From Trichobilharzia szidati (lineage: Eukaryota > Platyhelminthes > Trematoda > Strigeidida > Schistosomatidae): a stretch of DNA of 64,000 bases. Position 1 is the stretch's first letter. The number at the start of each line of letters is the position of its first letter. The notes under the pieces are model-generated. The model worked only from the letters and a program-made list of their open reading frames with translations, was not told where the DNA came from and ran no database searches. A program made the position numbers and the translations under genes. The DNA lies in NCBI GenBank assembly GCA_944472155.2, contig OX235279.1:160664199-160728198 (forward strand), given 5' to 3'. Positions 9,818 through 18,712 of this stretch are shown here, piece after piece.

Positions 9818-11230
9818 CTCCCCGCGAACGATCACCACGTTGACCTTTCGTACGCTTCTTATATCTTGTTCCACTCCTTGAGTTGAAGTTTTCAAACACA
9901 GCGTCCTGACGTGGCCATCTTGGTCATAGTACATCTGCTTAACTATAGCCTTTCGCCAGAGACCTCTCTGTGTGTCAGCACTGTTAACTAAGACGAGATC
10001 ATCAGGTTGTAGGTTATGCTTTATATCCAACCACTTAGATCTTGTTTGCAGCATCAGAAGATATCCACGTAGCCATTTATGCCAGAGCAAATCAGTCAAA
10101 TATTTTGGAAGTAGTTGACTATAGTGTTGGAAGAAAGCATATCCATACATAGCATTCGTTTTACCTTTGTAATATTGCAATTTTCTTAAGAATTCACCAA
10201 TTGCTGAACGAGCCACAGTTAAAAGTCTTTTTGGATCGAAGGAAATACACAAATCAGATGCATCGTCCTCACCGACTACTTTATGCGTACGTCCCATAGA
10301 ATCGTCAGCTTCAATCGAAACTCGCAGAATCGCATAATAAGCACAATAATGTGCTTGACACCATGATCCAATGTCATCAGCATTTTCTGCTGGAGAATAA
10401 AACTCCATGGAAGTTACAACTGAAGGAATCATTGACAACCAATTAATATAGACTGCATCTGGGATGTCACCTTGAGCACAGTTGGTATTCAAACCGAACT
10501 GCTCCAGAACAAGATGTAAATCAGATAAATAAATTCCAACGCACTCAGCTTGACACTTGTCTATTGCAGATGAAAGGTTTGAAAACTTGCTGTCATACGT
10601 TTCTCCTGCTTCACACCAACCTTTTACAGGATCTGCATTTATGACATATTCAGTAGTTTTCGTATGGAAATTTCGTTTTCCATAACAATCACGCAGAAAC
10701 AGTTTACCAGAACTATATCCCATCAGTTCATGAAGTCCAACTTGTAATTCAAAGGAACTTTCAGCATGTTCCACGTACATTTGTTTGTCTTCATTACGTA
10801 GAAATTCTGGTTTAGGATCCTCGAGACGAACACTAAGTACATTATCCAAAGAAACATTTTTAAATCCATCAACTTGTCGTACGTCATCATAGTTAGGAGT
10901 ATTAGTTCCAACAGGAATCCCAGCAGTTGCAAACGTAACCACATTCAAACTAGTAAAGTCTGGCTGTGAGAAATTAACTTTTTCAAACGTAGAAGGCCAT
11001 GGTAAACTTGTTAACAACCTTTCAGCATTATTTACAAGTCGTTGGAAATTTTTAGACACTGATCTATTTACAACAGCGACAAATGATTCAAACCTTGCAC
11101 GAACACCAAAGGGATCACGGTACGACTCGATAAAACCAACATAGTTTTCAACAACAGGATTCTTATCTTTAACACATAACCTGAAGGCATCTTTGTGAGT
11201 GGCTACTGAGCCGGTAGTGAAGCTTTCAGC
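9812..11230 (-). pseudogene. captured dipeptidyl peptidase III segment fused to BEL DUF5641 C-terminus
   Basis: This continues the frame of the spectrin fusion after the TAG at 11233-11231. DPP III is a cytosolic zinc exopeptidase that removes dipeptides from peptide N-termini. The match runs in family order: ESFTTGSVATHKDAF near 11224, a Gly-Phe-Ile-Glu-Ser-Tyr-Arg-Asp-Pro-Phe-Gly box, and PNYDDVRQVDGFKNVSL near 10895-10845. The zinc site reads HELMGYSSGKLF where the family has HELLGH. Then come a Gly-Glu-Thr-Tyr-Asp-Ser-Lys-Phe box, DKCQAECVGIYL where the family has EECRAE, and an Ile-Asn-Trp-Leu box. So the second zinc His is Tyr and the zinc Glu is Lys: two of three ligands are lost. From about 10114 the sequence turns into the BEL polyprotein C-terminus (WHKWLRGYLLMLQTRSKW, then a Asp-Leu-Val-Leu-Val box), and the stop lies inside the LTR. 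No introns. Confidence 0.88.
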
Positions 11231-13879
11231 CTACTGATGCCACATTTCTGATTCGATTTGGTTAAGCGAATGTGCTTTAAAATCTTTACAACAATCGACT
11301 AGTAACTTCATCAGCTCACTACAGTCACCATATTCAAGCTGCAAAGATGTGTCCGAGGGAAGGGCATCTCTTAACTTCTCACGACGTTGACTTAGAGGGA
11401 TTTGCAGGTCATGGTAACGTTGGGCTAACTGTCTTTGTTCTTCTTGGATAATAGGAGCGTCGAGATGACTTTCTGCAGCAAGCGTGTCAGCCTGGACTTT
11501 AAATGCATCTATACGTTCACGATGAGTAGCTACATCAGATTCAAGCAAGTTGTGCAGTTTTTGTGCGTTCATCACACCGTTTAGATCACGAACGACATCC
11601 TCTGAGGCTACATGAGCTTCAACATCATTCAACCATAACTCGACATCTTCTACGTTGCGAGCGAACTGTTGTTGCCTACTTGCTTGATCTAAATTTTTCT
11701 TCTTGTCTCCCATGGCATTTACGAGATGAGACCAAGTTTCATCCAACTGTTCAATCTTTACTTTTATTTCTGGCGAGTTGTAATGGTTTGCATTTAACAA
11801 ATCCTGACCTGTCTTTTTAATACCTTCAACGCGGGATTGGTCCGCTTGTATTTCTGCCTCAAAACTCTGATGCTTCTGCACCTTTGTTTGCAAGTTCGTG
11901 GACTCTTTGTAACTTTCATCAAGTGCATTTTTAAGTTTTCCTGATATCCACGACTGCATTTCATCTGCATCTCTATCGAACATTTGGTAACGGTGGGAAT
12001 CTTCAAGACGCTGACAGCGGTTCTGAGCTTTCTCTTTTAATGCATTTCGTCTACTTTGAAGACCTTCCTGAATCTCATGAACCTGTGCAGCCTCATAGTG
12101 GTTTGACTCGATTAATTTTGCAGCGAATTCATCAAGTTGTCGCATCTTTTCTTCTTGTGCTAAAAGTGACTTTTCGAAGTCTTGATGTTTCCTGATAAGT
12201 GCTTCGACAGAATCGAGTGAGTCTCCCACATCATTTATTTCTAGGAGGGCCTCTTGCTTACCAATCCAAGATTCCGACTGTTCAGTGTCGCGGTAAAAAT
12301 ACTGAAGGCCCATACACTGTTCTAGCTGTTCACGTCTTTCCTCACACAACTGCATCAAGGAGGCTCTCTCTCTTTCAAGGGTGGAAAGTTTAGCAGCTAT
12401 GTCTCCATTACAGGGATGGCCAACACTTAGTAATGCCTGACCTTTTTGCATGCATGTATCGAAACTGTCAGCTCGAGAATTTATCTCAGCGGTGTATTCC
12501 TTATGTCGCTCTACTTGGGCTTCAGCACCAACTACATCCTTTGCCAAATCATCCGCCAATATTAACGTCTTCATTTCATTCATCCAGATACTCAAATCTC
12601 TCCAGTCAACCAAAAAGCGATGCATCTTGAATGACTCTTCCAGTTTACCTCTCCTATCTACAGCCTGACTTTTCAGCTTATCCCATGCAGTAATTAAGGC
12701 GTCATACTTGCCTTGTATAGTGTCTTGCAAATCAGGATGCTTCTGTGCAAGCGCTTTAGCATCATCTCCAAGTTGAACAATCTTTTCATCTGTGTCAGTC
12801 AAATACCTTTCTAATGCTTCGTGCTTCCTTTGTAAGGCTTGAACTGAGGCAAGATCACGACCACAGTCCTCAATGGATAAAGGAATGGACTTTTCATTCA
12901 CCCACGATATAGTTTTATCTATGTCTCTAAAGAAGCGCTGTATGTCATAGGCTTCCAGGAGCTTTTCTTGTCGTTTTCTAGCCAGATCTTTCAGACGTTC
13001 TAGACCTTTTCGGACCTCTCTGGACTTTTCTATGACTAGGGCATCCTCAGGAAATTTCTCTTTTAGAAGTTTATCTGCCTTCCGATAGATATCTTCGACA
13101 CGACTTTCTTGATTCTCGAGATCTTTTGTAAACTCATTAAACCCTTTTTGAAGTGTCTCAACATCTTCCAAGTCTTGACCTAAACCCTCTGATGTTACGT
13201 AAGTCTCTTTTTCACGTATCCAGAAAAGTATCCCGTCGACTTGGCTTAAAAACTGGACAAATTTAAGCGTTAGGTTAATAAGACTTGATTTTTCTCTGAA
13301 AATAGCCATAAGCCTTTCCCACAGGGCATGCAATTCATCAAGACGGTTTTTCATAATATCTGTTGCGTAGTGTCCCTGACCAATCATTTCTTCTCCCGTA
13401 GAATCTAGAGCAGAGAGTGTTTCAGCATGAACTGTTACTTCGAACTCAAGCTCTTGATGTTTCTGTTTTTTCAGCTGAAGATTACTGAGTTCTTTAAAAT
13501 CCTCGTTTGCATAGGTTTGCAGCTTTTCATTGATCCAACACTCAAGTTCATCGGCATTCCACTTAAAATATTGATATGCTTTAAGCATGTCCAGAAACTT
13601 AGATATGGTTCTGGCGGACTCATCATTAGGAGATACAGAGACTTTATGAGAAGTAGAAGGCTTGTAAGGCGATTTATTGTGACAAGAACATTCGCGACTA
13701 CCTTGTCGTAATCTTTCTAATTCCATTTCTTTCTCTTTTTGGACTATGCGCAATTTCGCTAGCTCCAATTCTATCATATAGCGTGATTCATACTCGTTGC
13801 TTCCAAGGAAATCAGCTTCATTACTCTTTCCTAATTGTGGAGTTAACGACGGCATAGTTTCATAACTTTCGACTGCCAT
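11231..13879 (-). CDS. chimeric ORF: element leader, seven alpha-spectrin repeats, start of DPP III
   Basis: 882 codons from ATG 13879 (39 bases past the 5' LTR) to TAG 11233-11231. Residues 1 to about 98 are an element-type leader with a charged coiled coil (residues about 34-60) and a Cys-x-Cys-His patch. From about residue 99 (near 13585) the protein is alpha-spectrin. Seven triple-helix repeats of about 106 residues follow, with the invariant Trp of each first helix visible (ECWINEKL, LFWIREKE, ISWVNEKS, SIWMNEMK, ESWIGKQE, QSWISGKL, ELWLNDVE) and signatures such as GRDLASVQALQRKH and GDSLDSVEAL. These align in order with repeats 1-7 of animal alpha-II spectrin. At about residue 848 (11338) the sequence switches to DPP III (LEYGDCSELMKLL). 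The TAG falls where family members have a Tyr, so it looks like a later point mutation. Spectrin normally builds the membrane skeleton; a function here is not shown. Confidence 0.92.
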   Translation of the reverse strand: MAVESYETMPSLTPQLGKSNEADFLGSNEYESRYMIELELAKLRIVQKEKEMELERLRQGSRECSCHNKSPYKPSTSHKVSVSPNDESARTISKFLDMLKAYQYFKWNADELECWINEKLQTYANEDFKELSNLQLKKQKHQELEFEVTVHAETLSALDSTGEEMIGQGHYATDIMKNRLDELHALWERLMAIFREKSSLINLTLKFVQFLSQVDGILFWIREKETYVTSEGLGQDLEDVETLQKGFNEFTKDLENQESRVEDIYRKADKLLKEKFPEDALVIEKSREVRKGLERLKDLARKRQEKLLEAYDIQRFFRDIDKTISWVNEKSIPLSIEDCGRDLASVQALQRKHEALERYLTDTDEKIVQLGDDAKALAQKHPDLQDTIQGKYDALITAWDKLKSQAVDRRGKLEESFKMHRFLVDWRDLSIWMNEMKTLILADDLAKDVVGAEAQVERHKEYTAEINSRADSFDTCMQKGQALLSVGHPCNGDIAAKLSTLERERASLMQLCEERREQLEQCMGLQYFYRDTEQSESWIGKQEALLEINDVGDSLDSVEALIRKHQDFEKSLLAQEEKMRQLDEFAAKLIESNHYEAAQVHEIQEGLQSRRNALKEKAQNRCQRLEDSHRYQMFDRDADEMQSWISGKLKNALDESYKESTNLQTKVQKHQSFEAEIQADQSRVEGIKKTGQDLLNANHYNSPEIKVKIEQLDETWSHLVNAMGDKKKNLDQASRQQQFARNVEDVELWLNDVEAHVASEDVVRDLNGVMNAQKLHNLLESDVATHRERIDAFKVQADTLAAESHLDAPIIQEEQRQLAQRYHDLQIPLSQRREKLRDALPSDTSLQLEYGDCSELMKLLVDCCKDFKAHSLNQIESEMWHQ

Positions 13880-13918
13880 ACTTTTCGAAACTTTCGTCTG
13901 CCTTACTGTTCGAAACTT
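13880..13918 (-). promoter_or_regulatory. short leader between nested 5' LTR and the chimeric ORF
   Basis: 39 bases containing two copies of AAGTTTCGAA about 28 bases apart (minus sense). A primer-binding site should lie here, but no tRNA-complementary TGG start was recognised. Confidence 0.4.
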
Positions 13919-14312
13919 TGTAGGATTATTTTTATCCTACAGGTTTAGTCCTCCCTCAGTACTGACAACACAGAGTCTGGGCTTAGCAATAGTTAAAACA
14001 GAATAACTTGACTTTAACTTTATCTGTTTCTAAAACATAAAATAAATCATAAAATTACACCAAGAAAAATGTACAATCCACCGTCATTACAAAAAACGGA
14101 CAAAAACGTACCGTACAGTATTGAAGGTACGGACAAAATGAACAGTCAATTAATTACATGTATATACAAGTACAGTGACAGACAAAAAAGAACATTCAAG
14201 GTCACCATCACGTGGTGTGAGTTACATTAATTGGCCAATAATCGCGACAAAAAAGGTCACATAATATTGATTGGCTGTTTATCATACAGTTATCTATCTG
14301 TCGCGATTAACA
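13919..14312 (-). repeat. 5' LTR of the nested element
   Basis: 394 bases, two differences from the 3' LTR. In minus sense it lies upstream of the chimeric ORF and should drive it. Confidence 0.95.
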
Positions 14313-14317
14313 TCCCC
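14313..14317. repeat. target-site duplication TCCCC of the nested element (right copy)
   Basis: Matches 9419-9423 and restores the outer gag frame when only one copy is counted. Confidence 0.95.
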
Positions 14318-15431
14318 AGCGGATAAGTTACAAGCTGCAAGGCAAACACGGTTGTGCTTCGTTCGTTTGCAAGAAGTGCATACAAAGGCGAACTGTGAAA
14401 CAACGAAGTCAGCGTCATCGTGTTCTGACTCCGAATCGTGTATCGATAATGGTGCGGTGAAGAAGCCTGTAGTCGTAACTGGTAGTCCATTGTTGAAAAG
14501 AGTGGCTCAGACGACACCGCAGTTTGTGCATAAGAAGAAGATTACAGCTTCAGTGTCCAGTTCTGACTCCACAAGCTTACTAGGTATTACTAGTCAGAGT
14601 AAAGGGATAAAACCTCTATGGATTCATGAGGAAGTACCTAAGTCATCTGCGGCTGTTATTGAAGAGGTTGAAAATGATGAAGTCAACCATACAAACGGCG
14701 GTAAAGTGGGTATTTGTGACAATGGTCACGATAGTTCACATTTGTCTGTGGCTGATCATGACGAGATTAGTGGAATGCCTACTACTACTGAGTTGAACGA
14801 AGGTTCTGTACAACTTGAAAGTGAAGAAGAATTAAAGGCAGATGCGGTTGCTGCAGATATGAATAATCGTGAGACCGTCAGGGTAAATGATCCGAGTGTA
14901 GCCCAACTATCGACAGATGTTAAAGCTGAACTGGAGCCAATAATAAAGGATAGCAGTGGTGGTAATCCTGTGGTTAGACAACCTCCTAAAGGTCTAACAA
15001 CAACAGCTTCTGATACACCGCTAGGTTCTTCAACTGGTGTCAGCCAGTCGTCGTTGGTGTTGTCATATGCAGAAAAAGAGCCGTCCATGAATCAACGTGT
15101 CTTATGCATTGATTATGCTAGTGACGGTCCGTTCGAAGGGACGAAAGTCAATGGCCAGTTTAGTGACGATAAGCCAACTGTGTACAGGATGGTAACTGTT
15201 AGACTGACTTGCACGAATCAAGGCATTTCAGGTTTCAAATTACTATTTGAATGTTATTATCTTTGGTGCAAATTACTGTGTACATTCGCTTGGTTGGTCA
15301 GATACGTCGTATGTTTGTTAGTCATCTACCTTCCACGATACAATGTCATGGGCGTGTTACCATTGAGAGTCGAGGATATAGATGGTGGAAGGAGGTCAGC
15401 AAATGAGCTCAACGACGATTTTCCAACTTAA
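14318..15431 (+). pseudogene. BEL/Pao gag, 3' part, with degenerate zinc knuckle and hydrophobic tail
   Basis: Continuation of the outer gag after the nested insert, with stop TAA 15429-15431. It opens with Ala-Asp-Lys-Leu-Gln-Ala-Ala-Arg and a knuckle-like box LCFVRLQEVHTKANC. In this box the spacing of a CX2CX4HX4C finger is kept but the second Cys is Arg. A long acidic, Ser/Thr/Val-rich low-complexity segment follows (about 14440-15200). Near 15220-15345 lies a strongly hydrophobic, Cys/Tyr/Leu-rich stretch (about 35 residues around LLCTFAWLVRYVVCLLVIYL) that could be a membrane segment and is not expected in a gag. The total frame with 8573-9423 would be about 654 residues. No pol gene follows, so the element looks deleted after gag. 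Confidence 0.75.
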
Positions 15432-15760
15432 GGGCGTAAACTTGAGAAGAGTTGTAGGCGTACTGCTGTAAGTCCTACAATTCTTCAAGGGTAGTACGTC
15501 GAAGAGCGGTCCATCGTACTTGGTGTATTATTTTGTATATATGTTCATGTTGTATATAATCAATTGGTATCATCCCTCTTCTATGTGTTGATTAACTTTG
15601 TTTGTGTCCGGACGTCTTCCACCTGGATCGTCAACCTGAGAAGAAATGTAGGCGTACTGCTGTAAGTCCTACAGTTCTTCAAGGGTAGCTCGTCAAGGCA
15701 GAATCCGCAATATTTGATGTATTGATTGTACATATGTTTGTGTTGAGTAATTAAGTGGGT
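15432..15760 (+). repeat. imperfect tandem duplication (about 120-bp unit) in the outer element
   Basis: A block starting near 15439 (AACTTGAGAAGAGTTGTAGG) recurs near 15639 (AACCTGAGAAGAAATGTAGG). Both continue with GCGTACTGCTGTAAGTCCTACA, TTCTTCAAGGGTAG, a CGTCG/CGTCA motif and GTAY TTG-type AT-rich tails. Each unit contains short TGTAGG...CCTACA arms. It lies in the non-coding part between gag and the 3' LTR. Confidence 0.8.
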
Positions 15761-16172
15761 GCCGATTCATCTGATTGTCGGTTAATTTTATAGTTGTCGC
15801 ATTGTGTGAATCATCTTGTAATGTTTTGTAAGCACTTCTGAATTCGCTTCTAAACTTGTGAGTGAATCGTGTAATGTTAGAGTCAGCGTACGCGATTGGA
15901 TACGCCGGGGAGAGGATTGGGCCAGAGTGGAATGAAGCAATCGATACTTTGTGAACGAGATCAGTGGTGGTATTGTCGTCAGAGAGCGTAGACCCTATGC
16001 GCCGGGGAGAGCGTGTCGGTGTGATGTGGTCTGTTTGCTGTGTGTTGGGCTTTTTTGTCTTGCTTTTCCAATTTTAGCCTAGTCCCGATTGGCCCAGGTT
16101 CCCGCATTGGCAGTTCAATTCAAGGTTACCGCCGCTGTGGAAAAAAGGGGTGGACCCTTTTTTGCCGGGGAG
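15761..16172 (+). other. non-coding 3' region of the outer element with purine-tract repeats
   Basis: No frame of note. CGCCGGGGAGAG occurs near 15904 and 15999, and GCCGGGGAG occurs a third time immediately before the 3' LTR (16164-16172), where it should act as the polypurine tract priming plus-strand DNA. The nested element has CGCGGGGAG in the same position. Confidence 0.6.
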
Positions 16173-16494
16173 TGTCAATGGACGTGAACATTGAACGTTT
16201 GTTTTACTGGGTCTGGCAGCCATTGGCAGGCAATTGAAGGTGCGAATGGAACGATCTCTTGCAAGTTGAAAGAAGACTGGAATTAAATACGAATAAAAGT
16301 ACTTTATAACTTCATTTGTACATAACATTTGTTTGCAGACTTTGTAGTTTTCTTCACTTTAATTGCCAAACAATATAATTTCGTTCAAGGAATACTGGTG
16401 TTTTGGATTTAAAGTTGAAGGAAATACATAGTGTTTATCGGTTCAATCGCTTAAGTCTTCATTACATAGGAACTTAGGGCTAAGTTCCTTGACA
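16173..16494 (+). repeat. 3' LTR of the outer element
   Basis: 322 bases, no difference from 8120-8441 seen by eye; followed by the TSD CAAGC at 16495-16499. Confidence 0.95.
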
Positions 16495-16499
16495 CAAGC
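16495..16499. repeat. target-site duplication CAAGC (right copy)
   Basis: Same five bases as 8115-8119. Confidence 0.95.
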
Positions 16500-17279
16500 T
16501 CATGGTACGATTTCTCTACTTCATGAGGACATCTAACTGTATAAATCAGAAGAACAGCATAAATAAGTATTCTCATACTTTTTTTCTTCTTCTACATATT
16601 TTATGTAATTTGGCGTTTGGATTCAAATTCTCCAATTTCTATTCCCATTACCCTATATAGGTGTGAAAATCATTATTCGTTTTGCCCTTATATTTTTTAT
16701 TTTTGTTATTCTATATTTTTTGTTGTTGCTTACTACCACAAACTTGAACTAACTGTAAGTATGTAACGCTATAAAACTCAATGACTCTAAATTATCAGTA
16801 ACAAAAAAGGGAAATAAACCCTGCTTTTATCGCATAATGTTTGCTTAAATTATTATTGGTTGCTGGCTGCCTCTGCACCTCTCTTTCTGCTTTCTCCTTT
16901 CTTCTCTTCTCGAAGGTATTGCATCGGAGCATTGCAAATGTACAGTGATGTTGCTTTCTACGTTTGTATTACTTGAGCGTTATTCAGAACCTTGTTAGCA
17001 CATACGATGAACAAGGGAACAAATTCCATTATGAATTCTGTTTATCATCGCGAAGTTGGTCCGTTGTATCTGCTAATACCGAAATAATGCTGTACTTACC
17101 CTCTACTGTGGAGTTGAATAAATTTTCGAACCCTTAATTATTGATCAAATGATAATGATCGTAAGCTTCGCATCCTGCGTGCCTTACTCTAGCACCTGTG
17201 TACCACCTCTCTTCTTACCTTCCATTTACGCAAAATTTCGTAATTCCCGCATGAATTTGACTGACCATAAGTATAATAA
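16500..17279. other. no gene recognised
   Basis: AT-rich flank of the BEL insertion; no supported exon or repeat family. Confidence 0.3.
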
Positions 17280-18620
17280 CAATATTATATTCTCATTTTT
17301 TACATGAGGGACACCAGTTTACAGGCATCATCAATACGATGAATTACATATACGATTAGTAATCATATTTAATAATAGTAATTTAATAAAATACATTTTT
17401 TCCTACCTGTGTAGGACACACCAATTGTACAGGCATGGATAAGTATTATTTAAATTACATAAATTTAGTTCATGGTAAAATTATAAGGTTGCAGTCATTG
17501 TGCCCACGGGAACAATATGATAACTAGTCGTTCAATGGAGCACATCAAGAATTATAGAAATATTGTCTTCGCATTAACAAAAAAATCCAAGTATGTTTTG
17601 GATGGATTACAAATACTTGGGAAAAAAATAAACCTTGAAGTAATTCCCCCATATAACTTTGGTGTGTACGGCATCGAGTCTTATTCTTGATTTATATCCA
17701 AATTTGGTAATAATTTAAAATAAGTAATACACTTGTATACTTTTGTCAGCATTTTCATCGCAACATCACAAGTGAATTGTACTCAATGTAGACTAATAAT
17801 AATGACAGTTTATATTTTCTTATAAACGGGTGTTTCCAAGAAATGCAAGCTATTTTTGCAGACACAATCAGTTATGTTGTAAGTTACAATCGTGAAATAT
17901 TATAAATGAATGCTTTTTTATTGGTATAAAGGTATATTTCACTACTGTAATCCAGGTTGCGTCGGGGGGAATTGTAATGCGTAATTCACGAGGCGATTGT
18001 AAGATATGGGACCAATAATGTTTGCAGATCATTTGTCATTGTAAATGGTCAAATTTCCACATTCTTCATTCTCATTCAAAAAGTTAAATGGAAGCTAAAA
18101 ATTGTGAGAGAAGAGAGAAGACAAACAACAACAACGCAAAAGAAAGCAAGTGGAGTACTTAGGGAGTGATTAATATGTATATATACATTTATATTCTGTT
18201 TAGTAATTATGGTTATTTTGGTGCACTAACTAACTATTCCCGTGATGCTAACTTTTATATTGTGTGAACTAATATTATTGTCCTGTGTAAAAATGTCTAT
18301 CATGTACTTCCAATAATATTAAAATTTATAATTGCAGTTTGTTGTAACTACACGTTTAATGAACTTAAAATATCTATGTAGGGTGAAAAAGAGGGTATAA
18401 GAGTCAGACGCAGAAGTCAATTGTCATCTTTGAGCAGTCTGGTGACTGAGGAGATGAACACTGCGAGCGTGTTTGCATCGCGCACATCAGCTGGTAGTCT
18501 ATTCCAAATGGCTGAAAACTTATTTAAGAAGAAGTTGTACCACATGTAAATCTGACAATGCTATATAGCAGCTAGGTTGCGATACGCGGTAGTCCAACGT
18601 TTGCGTTACATTTTTGCGTG
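17280..18620 (-). mobile_element. 3' end of a CR1/jockey-like LINE (reverse-transcriptase tail and 3' UTR)
   Basis: Minus-strand frame ending at TGA 18419-18417 reads FSAIWNRLPADVRDANTLAVF followed by a Leu-Leu-Lys end. This is the typical C-terminal tail of CR1/jockey ORF2 proteins (Trp-Asn-x-Leu-Pro, then a Phe-x-x-x-Leu helix). Further upstream the frame is shifted and stopped. The block 17280-17650 is repeated at 41090-41510 in the same orientation, again 3' of an ORF2 tail (41960-42220), so it is the shared 3' UTR. Both copies end at a CTGTAAACTGGTGTCCC-type sequence (minus sense). Confidence 0.65.
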
Positions 18621-18712
18621 ATTCGTTACATAAAATTTATCTTGTTGTAATCCTTGCACAAGTACTCTACTACCTCCATACCTATAACTGTTAACTCTCA
18701 TATCAAATAGTT

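Larger units (their letters stand above)
9424..14312 (-). mobile_element. nested BEL/Pao-type retroelement carrying captured alpha-spectrin and DPP III cDNA
   Basis: A 4,889-bp element on the minus strand, bounded by two 394-bp LTRs (5' LTR 13919-14312, 3' LTR 9424-9817) that differ at 2 positions, with a TCCCC duplication. The interior is almost entirely one reading frame from ATG 13879 to TAA 9814-9812, broken by one TAG at 11233-11231. In order it encodes a coiled-coil leader of about 98 residues, seven alpha-spectrin repeats, most of the C-terminal half of dipeptidyl peptidase III, and a BEL-type DUF5641 C-terminus. The final codons run into the 3' LTR. The host-derived parts have no introns, lie in sense with the element, and are in frame with it. 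No protease, reverse transcriptase or integrase core is present, so mobilisation must have been in trans. Confidence 0.92.
8120..16494 (+). mobile_element. outer BEL/Pao-type LTR retrotransposon, gag-only, carrying a nested insertion
   Basis: Complete element bounded by two 322-bp LTRs (8120-8441, 16173-16494), with no difference seen by eye, and a 5-bp CAAGC duplication. The LTRs begin TGTCAA and end TTGACA. Minus the nested insert (9424-14312) and one TCCCC copy, it is about 3.5 kb. The interior holds one gag-like frame (8573-9423 continuing at 14318-15431), then non-coding sequence with a tandem duplication, then a purine-rich GCCGGGGAG directly before the 3' LTR. No protease, reverse transcriptase, RNase H or integrase was found. 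It is therefore a non-autonomous derivative that must have been copied by the enzymes of another element. LTR identity indicates a very recent insertion. No convincing tRNA primer-binding site starting TGG was seen after the 5' LTR. Confidence 0.9.

Noticed and set aside
13427..13711. Plus-strand frames across the spectrin region (also 11563-11820 and 12199-12668)
   Set aside because: Antisense shadows of the chimeric ORF.
11231..13879. Native host alpha-spectrin gene
   Set aside because: No introns, only repeats 1-7, bounded by retroelement sequence and LTRs; it is a captured cDNA segment.
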